Below, one piece after another: positions 34,696-44,000 of a DNA stretch of 59,385 bases. The stretch covers positions 1 through 59,385 of the forward strand of contig JAUXYJ010000021.1 in NCBI GenBank assembly GCA_030694465.1, written 5' to 3'. Numbering within the stretch: the first letter of the stretch is position 1; each line of letters opens with the position of its first letter. The notes beneath the pieces are model-generated. The model made no database searches, had not been told where the DNA came from, and saw only the letters and a program-made list of their open reading frames with translations. The translations under genes and the position numbers were made by a program. This stretch comes from Deltaproteobacteria bacterium (lineage in GTDB: Bacteria; Myxococcota_A; Polyangia; Polyangiales; Ga0077539).

Positions 34696-36042
34696 CTACA
34701 CTTCGCCGTCAGAGGCCCGATCAGGGACCGAGAGGGGCGGCGGCGGGTAGCTTTGACGTTGTGATCCTGCGAGCGAAATCACTGCTGAATACCGCGCCTC
34801 GATCACTTCGAGGTTGAGCTCTTGCGCGAAGCTCACGAAGGCAAAGTACGGCAACAGCCCCCGCCAATTGTGCAGCCACGGCGGGAGAAATCTTGGCGCG
34901 TCGAGCAGCCCTTCGGTGCGAAGGATCACCAGCGCGTGCAGGTCTTCGAGTGCGCAGCGTCCCGCGAGGATGAGCTCAAGCTCATCGCGATGACCTCCGC
35001 GCGCGAAGGCCTTTAGAAACGCGTAGACATCCAACAGCCCCGCGAGATAGCAGGCGTCTTTGGTAAAGGGAGCGCCGCCAGTGACCTTTCCGCCCCTGCA
35101 AATTCGCTGGGCGTCGAGGTAGGCCTCGCGCTCGGTGTTACCCTGCTCGAGCAGGTACCGATAGAGCACGAGAAAGTCCGCGCCGTCTTCGGCCATCGCG
35201 ACCAGTTTTACGCGCAGCGCGAGGCGCTCCATGCGCGAGGGGCTCAGTCGTCGCGCGTCGATCTCGGCGAAGGTCGCGAGCCCCTCTTGGGTGCGCGTCG
35301 AGCGTGGGCCACCGCTCGCAAGAAACGGAAGCCGTGACTGGAGCGCGCCGTTTTGCGCGGTGAGCGCGTGGGTCTCGACCTCGTGCGCCCAGAGCCCCTC
35401 GGCCTCCCACTCCGAGAAGGTCGCGTCACTTCGCACTCTCACGCGTGTGCGTCCCGCGATCATGCGAGCGGACAGATCAGGGTCGACCTCGACGCGAATT
35501 TTTAGCGCAGGCGAGCGGCGCTCTGCGCGATCGCGAAACCACTGCGCGAAGGTCTCGGCGTCCATGGTCGCGGGGTCATCGTCGTGATCGCGCGGGTGAG
35601 CGCCGTCATAACCATGCGTCGCGAGGCGGGCAGAGAGGTGCTCGGCGAGGTCAATGTTGCGGAGATTGCTGCCCACAAATCGCGTCTTCGCGCCACCGTA
35701 AAGGTCACGCGAGCGACGGTAAAAATCAAGAGTCCCCAGCGAATCGAGAAGCAAATTCGCTGCAGCAAATGATCTTGCGGTCGCGCGGAGGTAGGTACGC
35801 ACGGGCTCGTCGCTCCCCTCGATCGATTGCGCGAGAGCTTCGAACTGCACGGCACGGTCACGCAGCGCGTCGTGGTCCACGTTGTAGGTGACCACGGGGA
35901 GCTCGCGCGCTCTTTTCGCAAAGAACTCTGCTTCGACAGCGCGATCCCACGCGATCTCAGAGAGCACGCGCGTGCGTCGTCCGAGATCACTCAGCGCGCG
36001 AGAGACACGGTCGACCAGTTCGGGCAGCGTTTCGGCAGGCAT
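34696..36042 (-). CDS. DUF1704 / QEGLA-motif metallopeptidase-like protein
   Basis: The start MPAETLPELVDRVSR gives 448 residues. It has the zinc motif HEVETH (H220, E221, H225) and QEGLA at 252-256 (TQEGLATFAEID), diagnostic of the DUF1704/TIGR02421 family. That family was linked to flavohaemoglobin expression and includes tyrosine carboxypeptidase-like proteins. The enzyme's true substrate is unsettled. A tiny inverted repeat GTAGC-GCACG-GCTAC (34685-34699) sits between this stop and the YgiQ stop. Confidence 0.85.
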   Translation of the reverse strand: MPAETLPELVDRVSRALSDLGRRTRVLSEIAWDRAVEAEFFAKRARELPVVTYNVDHDALRDRAVQFEALAQSIEGSDEPVRTYLRATARSFAAANLLLDSLGTLDFYRRSRDLYGGAKTRFVGSNLRNIDLAEHLSARLATHGYDGAHPRDHDDDPATMDAETFAQWFRDRAERRSPALKIRVEVDPDLSARMIAGRTRVRVRSDATFSEWEAEGLWAHEVETHALTAQNGALQSRLPFLASGGPRSTRTQEGLATFAEIDARRLSPSRMERLALRVKLVAMAEDGADFLVLYRYLLEQGNTEREAYLDAQRICRGGKVTGGAPFTKDACYLAGLLDVYAFLKAFARGGHRDELELILAGRCALEDLHALVILRTEGLLDAPRFLPPWLHNWRGLLPYFAFVSFAQELNLEVIEARYSAVISLAGSQRQSYPPPPLSVPDRASDGEV

Positions 36043-36131
36043 AGGGTTGTGATGTGCGAGAGAATACGCACGCATTTCGAGACAACGCGAGGATGACCCG
36101 CGCGGGCAACTGCGGTAGTGACAGGGGTCTG

Positions 36132-37013
36132 ATGATGACGCTCGAAGCGCTTGATGTGCAGCACCGATATGCGGATTTGGACGGGCTGACGATGCACTAT
36201 GTCACCCGGGGAGAGGGGCCCGCGGTGGTGTTGCTGCATGGGTTTCCGGAGATGTGGTGGTCGTGGCGCCATCAGATCGAGCCGCTCGCGCGGGCAGGAT
36301 TTCGGGTGATCGTCCCGGACCTGCGCGGGTACAACGAGACGGACAAGCACGGCCCCTACGACATCGAGACGCTCACCGGAGACGTGAAGAATCTCCTCGA
36401 TTCACTAGGAATTTCTCAGGCTACGGTGATCTCTCATGACTGGGGCGGCGCGCTGGGGTGGCACCTGGCGGCGACGTCGCCGGATCGTGTCTCAAGGCTC
36501 GTCGTGATGAACTGTCCTCACCCCGCGATGATGCAGAGGGCGCTCAGGACCAGCGCCGCGCAGCGCAAACGGAGCTGGTACATGTTGTACTTTCAGCTCC
36601 CCTGGTTGCCCGAGCGAGCGCTGCGCGCCAAGCAGGGCGCGCGCCTGCGCAGTCTGTATCGAGCTCACGCGAAATCACTGGAAAATTTCTCAGACTCTGA
36701 GCTTCAACCGATCGTAGACAATGTGATGCGGCCGGGCTCGGCGTCCGCGATGTTGGGCTGGTATCGCGCCGCCGTTCGAGACGCTCTCCGCGGGCGCGCA
36801 ACACGGCTACCTACGATTGACGCTCCGACGCTCTTGATCTGGGCGCGCGATGACAAAGCGCTGGGCTACGAAGACCTCGTCCCGGGGACAGAGCGCTTCG
36901 TGCGCAATCTCCGCGTCGAGGCGGTGAGCGAGTGCGGACACTTTGTGCAGTCCGAGCGGCCCGAGCAGGTCAACGCGCTGCTGCTTGAGTTTTTACACAC
37001 CACGATCAGCTAA
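36132..37013 (+). CDS. Alpha/beta hydrolase (epoxide hydrolase / haloalkane dehalogenase-like)
   Basis: The start MMTLEALDVQHRY (36132 or 36135) gives about 293 residues. HGFPEMWWSWRHQ near 38-50 is the oxyanion-hole segment. The nucleophile is D103 in ISHDWGGALG, and H270 in CGHF is the catalytic His; the acid is probably an Asp near 242-246 (WARDDKALGYE). Asp as nucleophile with Trp next to it (DWGG) is typical of epoxide hydrolases and fluoroacetate dehalogenases. The substrate is not shown by the sequence. It is 12 bp before the nitrate-reductase-associated gene. Confidence 0.9.
   Translation: MMTLEALDVQHRYADLDGLTMHYVTRGEGPAVVLLHGFPEMWWSWRHQIEPLARAGFRVIVPDLRGYNETDKHGPYDIETLTGDVKNLLDSLGISQATVISHDWGGALGWHLAATSPDRVSRLVVMNCPHPAMMQRALRTSAAQRKRSWYMLYFQLPWLPERALRAKQGARLRSLYRAHAKSLENFSDSELQPIVDNVMRPGSASAMLGWYRAAVRDALRGRATRLPTIDAPTLLIWARDDKALGYEDLVPGTERFVRNLRVEAVSECGHFVQSERPEQVNALLLEFLHTTIS
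36469..36482. repeat. Iterated palindrome, copy 2 (14 bp, in coding sequence)
   Basis: CGGCGACGTCGCCG lies inside the alpha/beta hydrolase gene. It is read in the same frame as the 24818 copy (A-T-S-P, then Asp). Confidence 0.75.
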
Positions 37014-37025
37014 GGGTTTATTCAG

Positions 37026-37484
37026 ATGTTTCGTTCGTTCGCGTTTGAAGAAGACATGCGTGAGACCCTCACGATGATCCCCCTCGCGGTGCGTCGCAAG
37101 CTCGACCTCGCGGGGCTCAAAATCGGCCGCGCCGACTGGGAATCACTCCCCTACGTCGAGCGCGAGGTGCTCTGCCATCTGCCCGTCGACGAGGACCTTG
37201 AGGTGCGTATCTATCGCGACGCGCTCGTGCATTTTGCCTCGCGCGCGTCGATCTCGCTCACGGCCATTGAGCCCCACGAGCGAGACCGCTCGCAGTGGTC
37301 AGGGGACCGTGTCCCGACGATCGTCCAAGCGAGACTGAGCACGACGCACCTGCGGCTCACGCACGCGTGGTCTGCACTCGACGACGAGGCGCGCTATTGC
37401 GTCTACAAGTACGCTCAGCCCGAGAAGCGCGAAGAGCGTTTTGTCGCGCTTGTGCTTGAGCTCGGTGGCGAGCGGATCGCGTGA
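37026..37484 (+). CDS. Nitrate-reductase-associated (NarM-like) protein
   Basis: The protein has 152 residues. The pattern LTMIPLAVRRKLDLAGLKIG, then RADWESLPYVEREVLCHLP and LRLTHAWSALDDEARYCVYK, followed by RFVALVLEL, matches the family of about 150 residues found beside cyanobacterial-type nitrate reductases (PF09655/TIGR02664). It overlaps mobA by four bases (GTGA), and a molybdenum-enzyme role for both follows. No nitrate reductase gene is in the window. Confidence 0.8.
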   Translation: MFRSFAFEEDMRETLTMIPLAVRRKLDLAGLKIGRADWESLPYVEREVLCHLPVDEDLEVRIYRDALVHFASRASISLTAIEPHERDRSQWSGDRVPTIVQARLSTTHLRLTHAWSALDDEARYCVYKYAQPEKREERFVALVLELGGERIA

Positions 37485-38092
37485 CTGCTGCGAAATACCT
37501 CGCGATTCTCGTTGGAGGGCGCGGCACCCGGATGGGCCACGTCTCGAAGGGAAACCTCGCGGTGAGCGCCTCTCCGGGAGCCGAGAGCGTGCTCGCCCGC
37601 ATGATCCGCGTGGGGCGCGACGCGGGGCTCGCGCCGTGGCTTGTGGGCGACGCAGAGGCGTACCCGTGGGCCCTTGCGCAAGACAACGTGCGTCACTGCC
37701 TTGATGCCCCCGATTGCGAGGGCCCATTGGCGGGTCTACTCGCCGTGCTGCGCGCGAGCGAGAGCCCCTTCGTCTTGGTGGGGTGCGATATGCCATTTGT
37801 CACCGCCGAGGTGCTGCGTCGACTCGCGCGTGAGCATCAAGACGCCCCAGCGCTCGCGGCGCGCGGAGAGGCTGGCTGGGAGCCTCTTTGTGCACGCTAC
37901 GACCCTGCAAAAATACTCACAGAGACAGAGTCCGCGGTGCGCGAGGGGGTGCGATCGTTTAAGCGATTGTTGCCACGCGTGGGCTGTGTCGAATGGGCAC
38001 TCAGCGAACATGAGCGTCTTACGCTGCGCGACTGGGACACCCCCGAAGACCTCACGCGAGACCGACCCGAGCACGGCGACCCAGCGACGTAG
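37481..38092 (+). CDS. mobA: Molybdenum cofactor guanylyltransferase-like protein
   Basis: The GTG start overlaps the previous stop; the protein has 203 residues. The N-terminus AILVGGRGTRMGHVSKGNL fits the LxxGxGxRMGxxK nucleotidyl-transferase motif of MobA/GlmU-type enzymes, and PFVLVGCDMPFVTAEVL is the conserved metal-binding DMPF segment. It probably adds GMP to Moco to make bis-MGD. The motif has Val-Gly-Gly-Arg-Gly-Thr where E. coli MobA has Ala-Gly-Gly-Lys/Arg-Ser. Coupling to a nitrate-reductase-associated gene supports this call. Confidence 0.85.
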   Translation: MTAAKYLAILVGGRGTRMGHVSKGNLAVSASPGAESVLARMIRVGRDAGLAPWLVGDAEAYPWALAQDNVRHCLDAPDCEGPLAGLLAVLRASESPFVLVGCDMPFVTAEVLRRLAREHQDAPALAARGEAGWEPLCARYDPAKILTETESAVREGVRSFKRLLPRVGCVEWALSEHERLTLRDWDTPEDLTRDRPEHGDPAT

Positions 38093-38157
38093 CCGGGCGA
38101 GCGAGTTTGTTCGATCTCACCCAAGGATCGATGCCTGTGTCACGATCCTAGACAGCC

Positions 38158-38547
38158 ATGAACGATCACGTCATTCGGTTTGCGAGGACCCTCGCGCTGC
38201 TCGCCCCCATCGCTGTGACCCCTGGATGTGACCGCGCGCTGCACTACGTCTACGAGCTCTTGCCCTCGCGAGAACAGCCCGCGACAGCCCCAACGGCACA
38301 GCGCCCGGCGACGTCGCCGGAGGTCGTCACCGAGCAAACCAGTCCGCCGGTCGCCCCTGGGATTTGCCCAGACGTTTCACCCAGCGCAGGTACCCGCTGC
38401 GACCCCATGCAGGTGCGACCGATGTGCTCGTACGGGGTGCAGACCTTTCGCTGCCAGATGGTCCCCACGGGGTACGAGTGGACGCTCCAAGCGCGTCACC
38501 AAAACATCGGGAGAGGGCCGATTCCGCCCCCAGATTTGCCTGCGTGA
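38158..38547 (+). CDS. Small hypothetical lipoprotein
   Basis: The protein has 129 residues. The signal ends TPGC (Cys near 24), a usable but not perfect lipobox. The mature part has a Thr/Pro/Ala linker, four Cys (GICPDVSPSAGTRC, VRPMCSYGVQTFRC) and a C-terminal Pro-rich end. It carries palindrome copy 3. No family is recognised. It ends 13 bp before the stop of the convergent PQQ-dehydrogenase-like gene. Confidence 0.6.
   Translation: MNDHVIRFARTLALLAPIAVTPGCDRALHYVYELLPSREQPATAPTAQRPATSPEVVTEQTSPPVAPGICPDVSPSAGTRCDPMQVRPMCSYGVQTFRCQMVPTGYEWTLQARHQNIGRGPIPPPDLPA
38305..38320. repeat. Iterated palindrome, copy 3 (16 bp, in coding sequence)
   Basis: CCGGCGACGTCGCCGG is a perfect 16 bp dyad inside the small lipoprotein gene, read as P-A-T-S-P then Glu in the same frame as copies 1 and 2. 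Confidence 0.8.
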
Positions 38548-38560
38548 TTGCTTAGCAGCG

Positions 38561-40042
38561 CTACGGTCCACGCCAAGTGAGCGGCGCGAGCCAATAGATG
38601 CTCTGCCCGCGATCATCGGCGACAAACATCCGGCCATCGCGCGAGAAGACCACGTCGCTGGGCCGAGTGAGTGTGCGCATGGGTTGCGGCAGCTCGTTGG
38701 TCGCCTCGAGAAAGCGCATGGGCCGCCCAACGGGGCGCCCGCTGTCGGGATCCGTCGCGAGAAAAACCACGCCAGCGCCGGGATAGCGGTCACCCGCGTA
38801 GAAGCTCCCGTGCTGCGCGACGAAGATCCCATTGCGATAGGGAGCGGGCCAGGCGCCTGGCTCCCAGTCAAAACCGAAAGGTGTATCCCCCAGCGTAATT
38901 GCAGACAGTTCTTGGTCTACGCAGTTGCATAGACCCGAGGATTGTTGAGCGCCAGTACCGCGCTGATCGCAGCAGGGGTAGCCAAACCAGCGCTGAGATT
39001 CGATGGCGACGAGCTTCTCGGTGGCCCCGGTGCGGTTGTCTTCGCCGAGCTCGGCTGCAAGACAGAGCTCTTTGCATGGGTGACATCGCGCGTACATCGG
39101 GTTGCGAAACCCGGTCGAGACGCGCGTGAGGGTGTGCGAGCCGGCCTCGTAGATCGACCCAGAGCCATGCATGACCTGGCCTGTCGGTGAGAATTGGCAG
39201 GCAGAATACTCGCCATTCGTGACGTAGAGGCGGTCGTTTGCGCTCACCGCGAGCCCATGAGTCCAGCGCCCCATCGTGAGGGTCATGGACAAGGGGTCTG
39301 TCCCCGTAGCGCCCCCGGGGAGCGTCACGGGCCCCCCGATGATGAACTCGCGCGAGGCCGTCTGCTCAGCGCGCATCCCCATGGTGTAGCGCGTACGTTG
39401 CACGGTCCCGTGCGTCGAAAAATACAGCCACTGGCGATCGGCCGAGAATGCAATGGCGTGCACGTCCGGCAGCCCTACCGAGAACACATGGATCTCTGCG
39501 GTGCCATCGCGGTTGTCATCACTGAGCGCGAGGATCTCGCCGCGTCCGCCCGTGTCTCCGGCGCCAGTCCCCTGAGAGGGAGAGCTCACGAAGAGGTCCC
39601 CATTGGGCGCGCGCGCCATCACCCGCGGCAGGCCCACTTGTGCAAAGCGACGCACACAGAACCCCGCAGGGGCTCGCAATCCGGGCACGTCGGCTCCCCG
39701 TGAGCACCAAGTGCTTCCGGTGCCTTCGGCGGGCGCTGAGACCCCTTCGCATCGATCGGCGCCCCCAGCGGGCGTGCTCACAAGGTCTGGTCGCCGGGCC
39801 GCACACACGGGATCGTAGATCCTTGGCACAGCGGCATCGCCCACCGTTGTCCCATCCATCACGTCAATCACGTCCCTCGCGAGCGGCTCGTCCGAGGTGA
39901 CATCGACTGCAGATTCGCTGGGCTGGGTGTCACCCCATGCGGTGTCTTGGGTGCTCGCATCGCTGGGCACAGGCATGCGCGGCCCGCAGGCAGTCACGGT
40001 CAACACAACGAGAATCGCAGAGGGCTTGGTCACAGCGCGCAA
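38561..40042 (-). CDS. PQQ-dependent glucose/aldose dehydrogenase-like lipoprotein
   Basis: The protein has 493 residues. The lipobox TVTAC puts the acylated Cys at 19. An acidic Ser/Asp/Thr linker runs to about 75. The C-terminal six-bladed propeller has VMARAPNGDLFVSSPSQG, VHAIAFSADRQWLYFSTHG, WTHGLAVSANDRLYVTNGE, STGFRNPMYARCHP and FGFDWEPGAWPAPYRNG, which follow the soluble PQQ sugar dehydrogenase (GDH-B) repeat pattern. Many Cys (CHPCKELC, CCDQRG, LCNC) suggest disulphides outside the cytoplasm. PQQ binding itself is not proven by these motifs. Confidence 0.85.
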   Translation of the reverse strand: MRAVTKPSAILVVLTVTACGPRMPVPSDASTQDTAWGDTQPSESAVDVTSDEPLARDVIDVMDGTTVGDAAVPRIYDPVCAARRPDLVSTPAGGADRCEGVSAPAEGTGSTWCSRGADVPGLRAPAGFCVRRFAQVGLPRVMARAPNGDLFVSSPSQGTGAGDTGGRGEILALSDDNRDGTAEIHVFSVGLPDVHAIAFSADRQWLYFSTHGTVQRTRYTMGMRAEQTASREFIIGGPVTLPGGATGTDPLSMTLTMGRWTHGLAVSANDRLYVTNGEYSACQFSPTGQVMHGSGSIYEAGSHTLTRVSTGFRNPMYARCHPCKELCLAAELGEDNRTGATEKLVAIESQRWFGYPCCDQRGTGAQQSSGLCNCVDQELSAITLGDTPFGFDWEPGAWPAPYRNGIFVAQHGSFYAGDRYPGAGVVFLATDPDSGRPVGRPMRFLEATNELPQPMRTLTRPSDVVFSRDGRMFVADDRGQSIYWLAPLTWRGP

Positions 40043-40101
40043 CCATACCCTTCGAGTCGCCCTCGCGTGAAGCGCGCACGGGGGACGTTGATGACAGAGG
40101 G

Positions 40102-40800
40102 CTAGGCGAGATCGAAGACGAGCACTTCGGACTGAGATTCTCCAACGATTGTGAGTTCGTCGGGTCCGCTTTGCGAGCCGCCATCGCCTGCGCGTAGCTC
40201 GCGTCCATTGATGAGCACGACTCCGCGCGCGACAAAGAGGTAGGTGTGTCGGTCGGGCGCGGGACGATAAACGGCGGACTCGCCGTGATCGAAGCAGCCG
40301 GCATACATGCGCGCGTCGGCGTGGAGAGTGACGCTCCCATCGCGACCATCAGGGGACGCGATGAGACACAAATTTGCCTGCTTTTGTGCTCGCGAAAACG
40401 TCTTCTGCTCGTAGCTCGGCGAGATGCCCTTGGCGCTTGGAAGGAGCCAAATTTGCAAAAAGTGAACGATGTTCACATGAGAGGGGTTCCCCTCGCTGTG
40501 CGTGACGCCTCGGCCTGCGGACATACGCTGCACATCCCCCGGAACCATCACGGCTCCGTTACCCATCGAGTCTCGATGCTCAAGCTCGCCCTCAAGGACG
40601 TACGAGACGATCTCCATGTCGCGATGAGAATGGGTCCCAAACTGCTTTGCAGGCTGCACGCGATCCTCGTTAATCACGCGCAATCCACGAAAGCCCATGT
40701 GTTCCGGATCGTGGAATTCGCCAAACGAAAACGAATGCCAGCTGTCAAGCCACCCACGCTCTGCGTGCCCGCGATCATGCCCAAATCGAACTGTAAACAT
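40102..40800 (-). CDS. Pirin-family protein
   Basis: The start MFTVRFGHDRGHAERGW gives 232 residues, the usual bacterial pirin length; the earlier ATG at 40875 adds low-complexity residues. Motifs HSFSFGEFHDPEHMGFRGL, THSHRDMEIVSYVLEGELEH, GDVQRMSAGRGVTHSE and HFLQIWLLP are typical, and the metal-binding His residues (HSH, H in VTHSE) are present. Bacterial pirins (YhhW-like) act as quercetinases or redox sensors. The role here is unknown. Confidence 0.92.
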   Translation of the reverse strand: MFTVRFGHDRGHAERGWLDSWHSFSFGEFHDPEHMGFRGLRVINEDRVQPAKQFGTHSHRDMEIVSYVLEGELEHRDSMGNGAVMVPGDVQRMSAGRGVTHSEGNPSHVNIVHFLQIWLLPSAKGISPSYEQKTFSRAQKQANLCLIASPDGRDGSVTLHADARMYAGCFDHGESAVYRPAPDRHTYLFVARGVVLINGRELRAGDGGSQSGPDELTIVGESQSEVLVFDLA

Positions 40801-40930
40801 CGTCCATGTGCCCTTCTCGATCGCGCCTCTGCGATCGCTCACACCACCCATGCACCCGACACGACGGATTGTCACCCAGGCCTACGTGGCACTGCACGTT
40901 GCGCTCTGCGCAACCGGGCGCACGTGCACT

Positions 40931-40946
40931 CCGGCGACGTCGCCGG
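40931..40946. repeat. Iterated palindrome, copy 4 (16 bp, intergenic)
   Basis: CCGGCGACGTCGCCGG lies between pnp and the pirin gene. A one-mismatch version, CGGCGATGTCGCCG, follows at about 40954-40967. The pair sits just downstream of pnp on the minus strand, and could form a hairpin that ends the pnp transcript. Confidence 0.8.
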
Positions 40947-41000
40947 GTGAGTGCGGCGATGTCGCCGGTTTCCCCGCTTCGTTACCCCCCCGAGGCGCGA

Positions 41001-44000
41001 TTACTCGCGGTCGCGGTCACGACGGGGACGACGCTCGCCCTCGTCTGACCCCGAATCCGCAGGGGTCTTGCGCTCATCGAGCGAACGCATCCCTGCCTCG
41101 AGCCGCTCACGCATCCCGCGGTTGGCACGGGGGCGACGCTCTCCACCCTCCGCCGCGAGCCGCTCTGCGCGCAACCGAGCGGTCTCGGCGTCTTCGCGAG
41201 GTGCGCGCTCGTCAAAGGCTGCGCGAGGCGCTCGCTCTTCGCGCACGGGGCGCTCGTCACGCACGGGGCGCTCGTCACGAGGTGCACGCTCGATCGCCAC
41301 CGGGCGCTCTTCACGCGCGGGGCGCTCACTTGTCACCACTCGCTCTTCGCGCACGGGGCGCTCTTCACGCGCGGGGCGCTCTTCACGCGCGGGGCGCTCT
41401 TCGCGCGCGGGGCGCTCTTCACGCGCGGGGCGCTCACTTGTCACCGCACGCTCTTCGCGTGCGGGGCGCTCTTCGCGTGCGGGGCGGGGAGCTCGCTCTT
41501 CATAGGCTCGCTCCTCACGGGGCGCGCTGCGGTCATCTCGATCGGCGCGCTCCGAACGAGCTGGCCGAGGCGCACGCTCCTCACGTGCGGGACGCTCGCT
41601 GGTCATCGCTCGCTCTTCGTACACACGCTCACGGGGAGCGCGCTCTTCACGAGGCGCACGTTCACTCGCCACCGGGCGCTCTTCACGCGCTGGGCGCTCT
41701 TCACGCGCGGGGCGCTCTTCACGCGCGGGGCGCTCTTCACGCGCGGGGCGCTCACTTGTCACCGCACGCTCTTCACGCGCGGGACGCTCGTCGCGAGGCG
41801 CACGCGGAGCGCGCTCTTCATACACCCGCTCTTCACGCGCTGGGCGAGCCGGCCGCTCTTCACGAGGCGCACGTTCACTCGCCACCGGACGCTCTTCGCG
41901 CGCTGGGCGCTCTTCACGCGCGGGACGCTCTTCGCGCGCGGGGCGCTCTTCGCGAGGTGCACGCTCTTCGCGCGCGGGGCGCTCACTTGTCACTGCATGC
42001 TCTTCACGCGCGGGACGCTCGTCGTCACGTGTGCGACTACGTCGCGGCCGTGGTGATTCACGCACGAGCACCTCGTCATCGGCGTCAGGCGCAGGAGCCA
42101 CGGCCACGGCCACGGCCACGGGCGCCTCCACAACCTCCACACGCTCTTCGCGGCCACGTCGCGGACGTGATTCGCGTACGGGACGCTCCTCACGCTCGGG
42201 GACAGGAGCCGCGACTTCCTGCAAATCTTCAGGCGCACTGCGATACGACGGAGCCTCAACCGCTGCACTCTCGCGGGAGTCATCACGCTGTGGACGATCA
42301 CCGTGCTCCTTGCGCGGTCGACCACGACCACGGTCACCACGGTCACCACGGTCACTGCGCTCACTGCGCTCGACCGGCGCCGAGGCTGCGCTCGCGTCGC
42401 CTCCGCCCTCTGCATTCGCGGCCTCCATGAGCACCGCCTTGCGTGAAAGCCGGATCTTGCCGGTGCCGTCTTCAACCGACAGCACCTTGACGTCGATCGT
42501 GTCACCTTCGCGGCAAATCTCACGTGGATCTTCGATGCGACGCACATCCATCTCGCTGACGTGCAGCAAGCCCTCGGTGCCCGAAAAGATCTCGACGAAC
42601 GCGCCGAAGTCGGTGACGCGCTTCACCGTCCCGCGGTACACGACGCCGATCTCTGGCTCGGCCGTGAGCCCTCGCACGATGTCCATCGCGCGCTGTACTG
42701 CACGCGCATCTGCGGACGCGATGTTCACCGTGCCGTCGTCCTCGACCTCGATCTGCACTCCGGTCGCTTCGACGATTCCCTTGATGATCTTGCCGCCGCT
42801 ACCAATGATCAAACGGATCTGATCGGGTTTGACCTTGATCGACGTCAACCGCGGAGCCCAGATGCTCAGCTCGGTGCGTGTTGTGGGCATCGCTGCGAGC
42901 ATTTTGCCAAGAATATGCAGGCGACCTTCGCGTGCTTGCTCAAGCGCGCTCTGCAAAATCTCTCGCGACAGACCCTCGATCTTGATGTCCATCTGGATCG
43001 CCGTGATCCCCTTGGCGGTGCCACAGACCTTGAAGTCCATGTCGCCCAGGTGGTCTTCGTCCCCCAAGATATCGGTGAGGACCGCGAAGCGCTCGCCCTC
43101 TTTGATCAAACCCATCGCGACGCCCGCGACAGGGGCCTTGATCGGCACACCCGCGTCCATGAGCGCGAGGGTCCCGCCGCACACCGAAGCCATCGAGCTC
43201 GAACCATTGGACTCGAGGATTTCGCTGACGATTCGCACGACGTACGGAAACTGCTCTTTGCTCGGCATCACCCGTGCGAGGGCGCGCTCGGCGAGGTTTC
43301 CGTGGCCTACTTCGCGGCGACCGGGGCCGCGCATGGGCTTGGTCTCACCCACGCTAAATGGCGGAAAATTGTAGTGCAAATAGAAGCGCTTCCAGCGCTC
43401 GCCGTTGATCCCGTCGATCTTCTGCTCATCGGGGCGCGTGCCCAAGGTAACGGTGACAAGTCCCTGCGTTTCTCCACGCGTAAAGAGCCCCGTGCCATGC
43501 ACACGCGGCAGCACACCGACCTCGCACGTGATGGGTCGCACCGTGCGCGTGTCGCGCCCGTCAATGCGGACTCCGCGGTCGATAATCATCGTGCGCATCG
43601 CAAACGCTTGCACGTCGTGAAACGCGATCTTGAGCAGCGAGTGCACATCCGAAGACTCGCCGGTAAACGTGTCGGTCAAGCGCTTCTGGATGCTCTTAAA
43701 CTTGCCATAACGCTCGCCCTTCTCGCGGATGGTGCAGGCCTCACGCAGGTCTGCAAGACACAGCGATTTGACCTGCTCGATCATCTCTTTCGAGGGGAGC
43801 GCGGCGGCAAACATCTTCTTCTTTTTGCCCACCGAGGCGCGGAGCTTCTCTTGCAACTCGATGAGCGGCTGCGCCATGCGATGACCGAACAAGAGCGCGT
43901 CCAAGAGCTCGTCCTCGGGGATCTCGTCGCCGATGCCCTCGACCATCACGATCGCGTCTTTGCTGGCCGCGACGACGACGTCGAGGTCGCTCTTGGCGCG

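Noticed and set aside
41200..42020. CRISPR-like array
   Set aside because: The repeats are 18 bp, in frame, without unique spacers, and encode the PNPase tail.
40697..42430. Plus-strand open frame of 577 codons over the pnp tail
   Set aside because: It is His/Ala/Arg repeat noise from the antisense of the Arg/Glu repeats.
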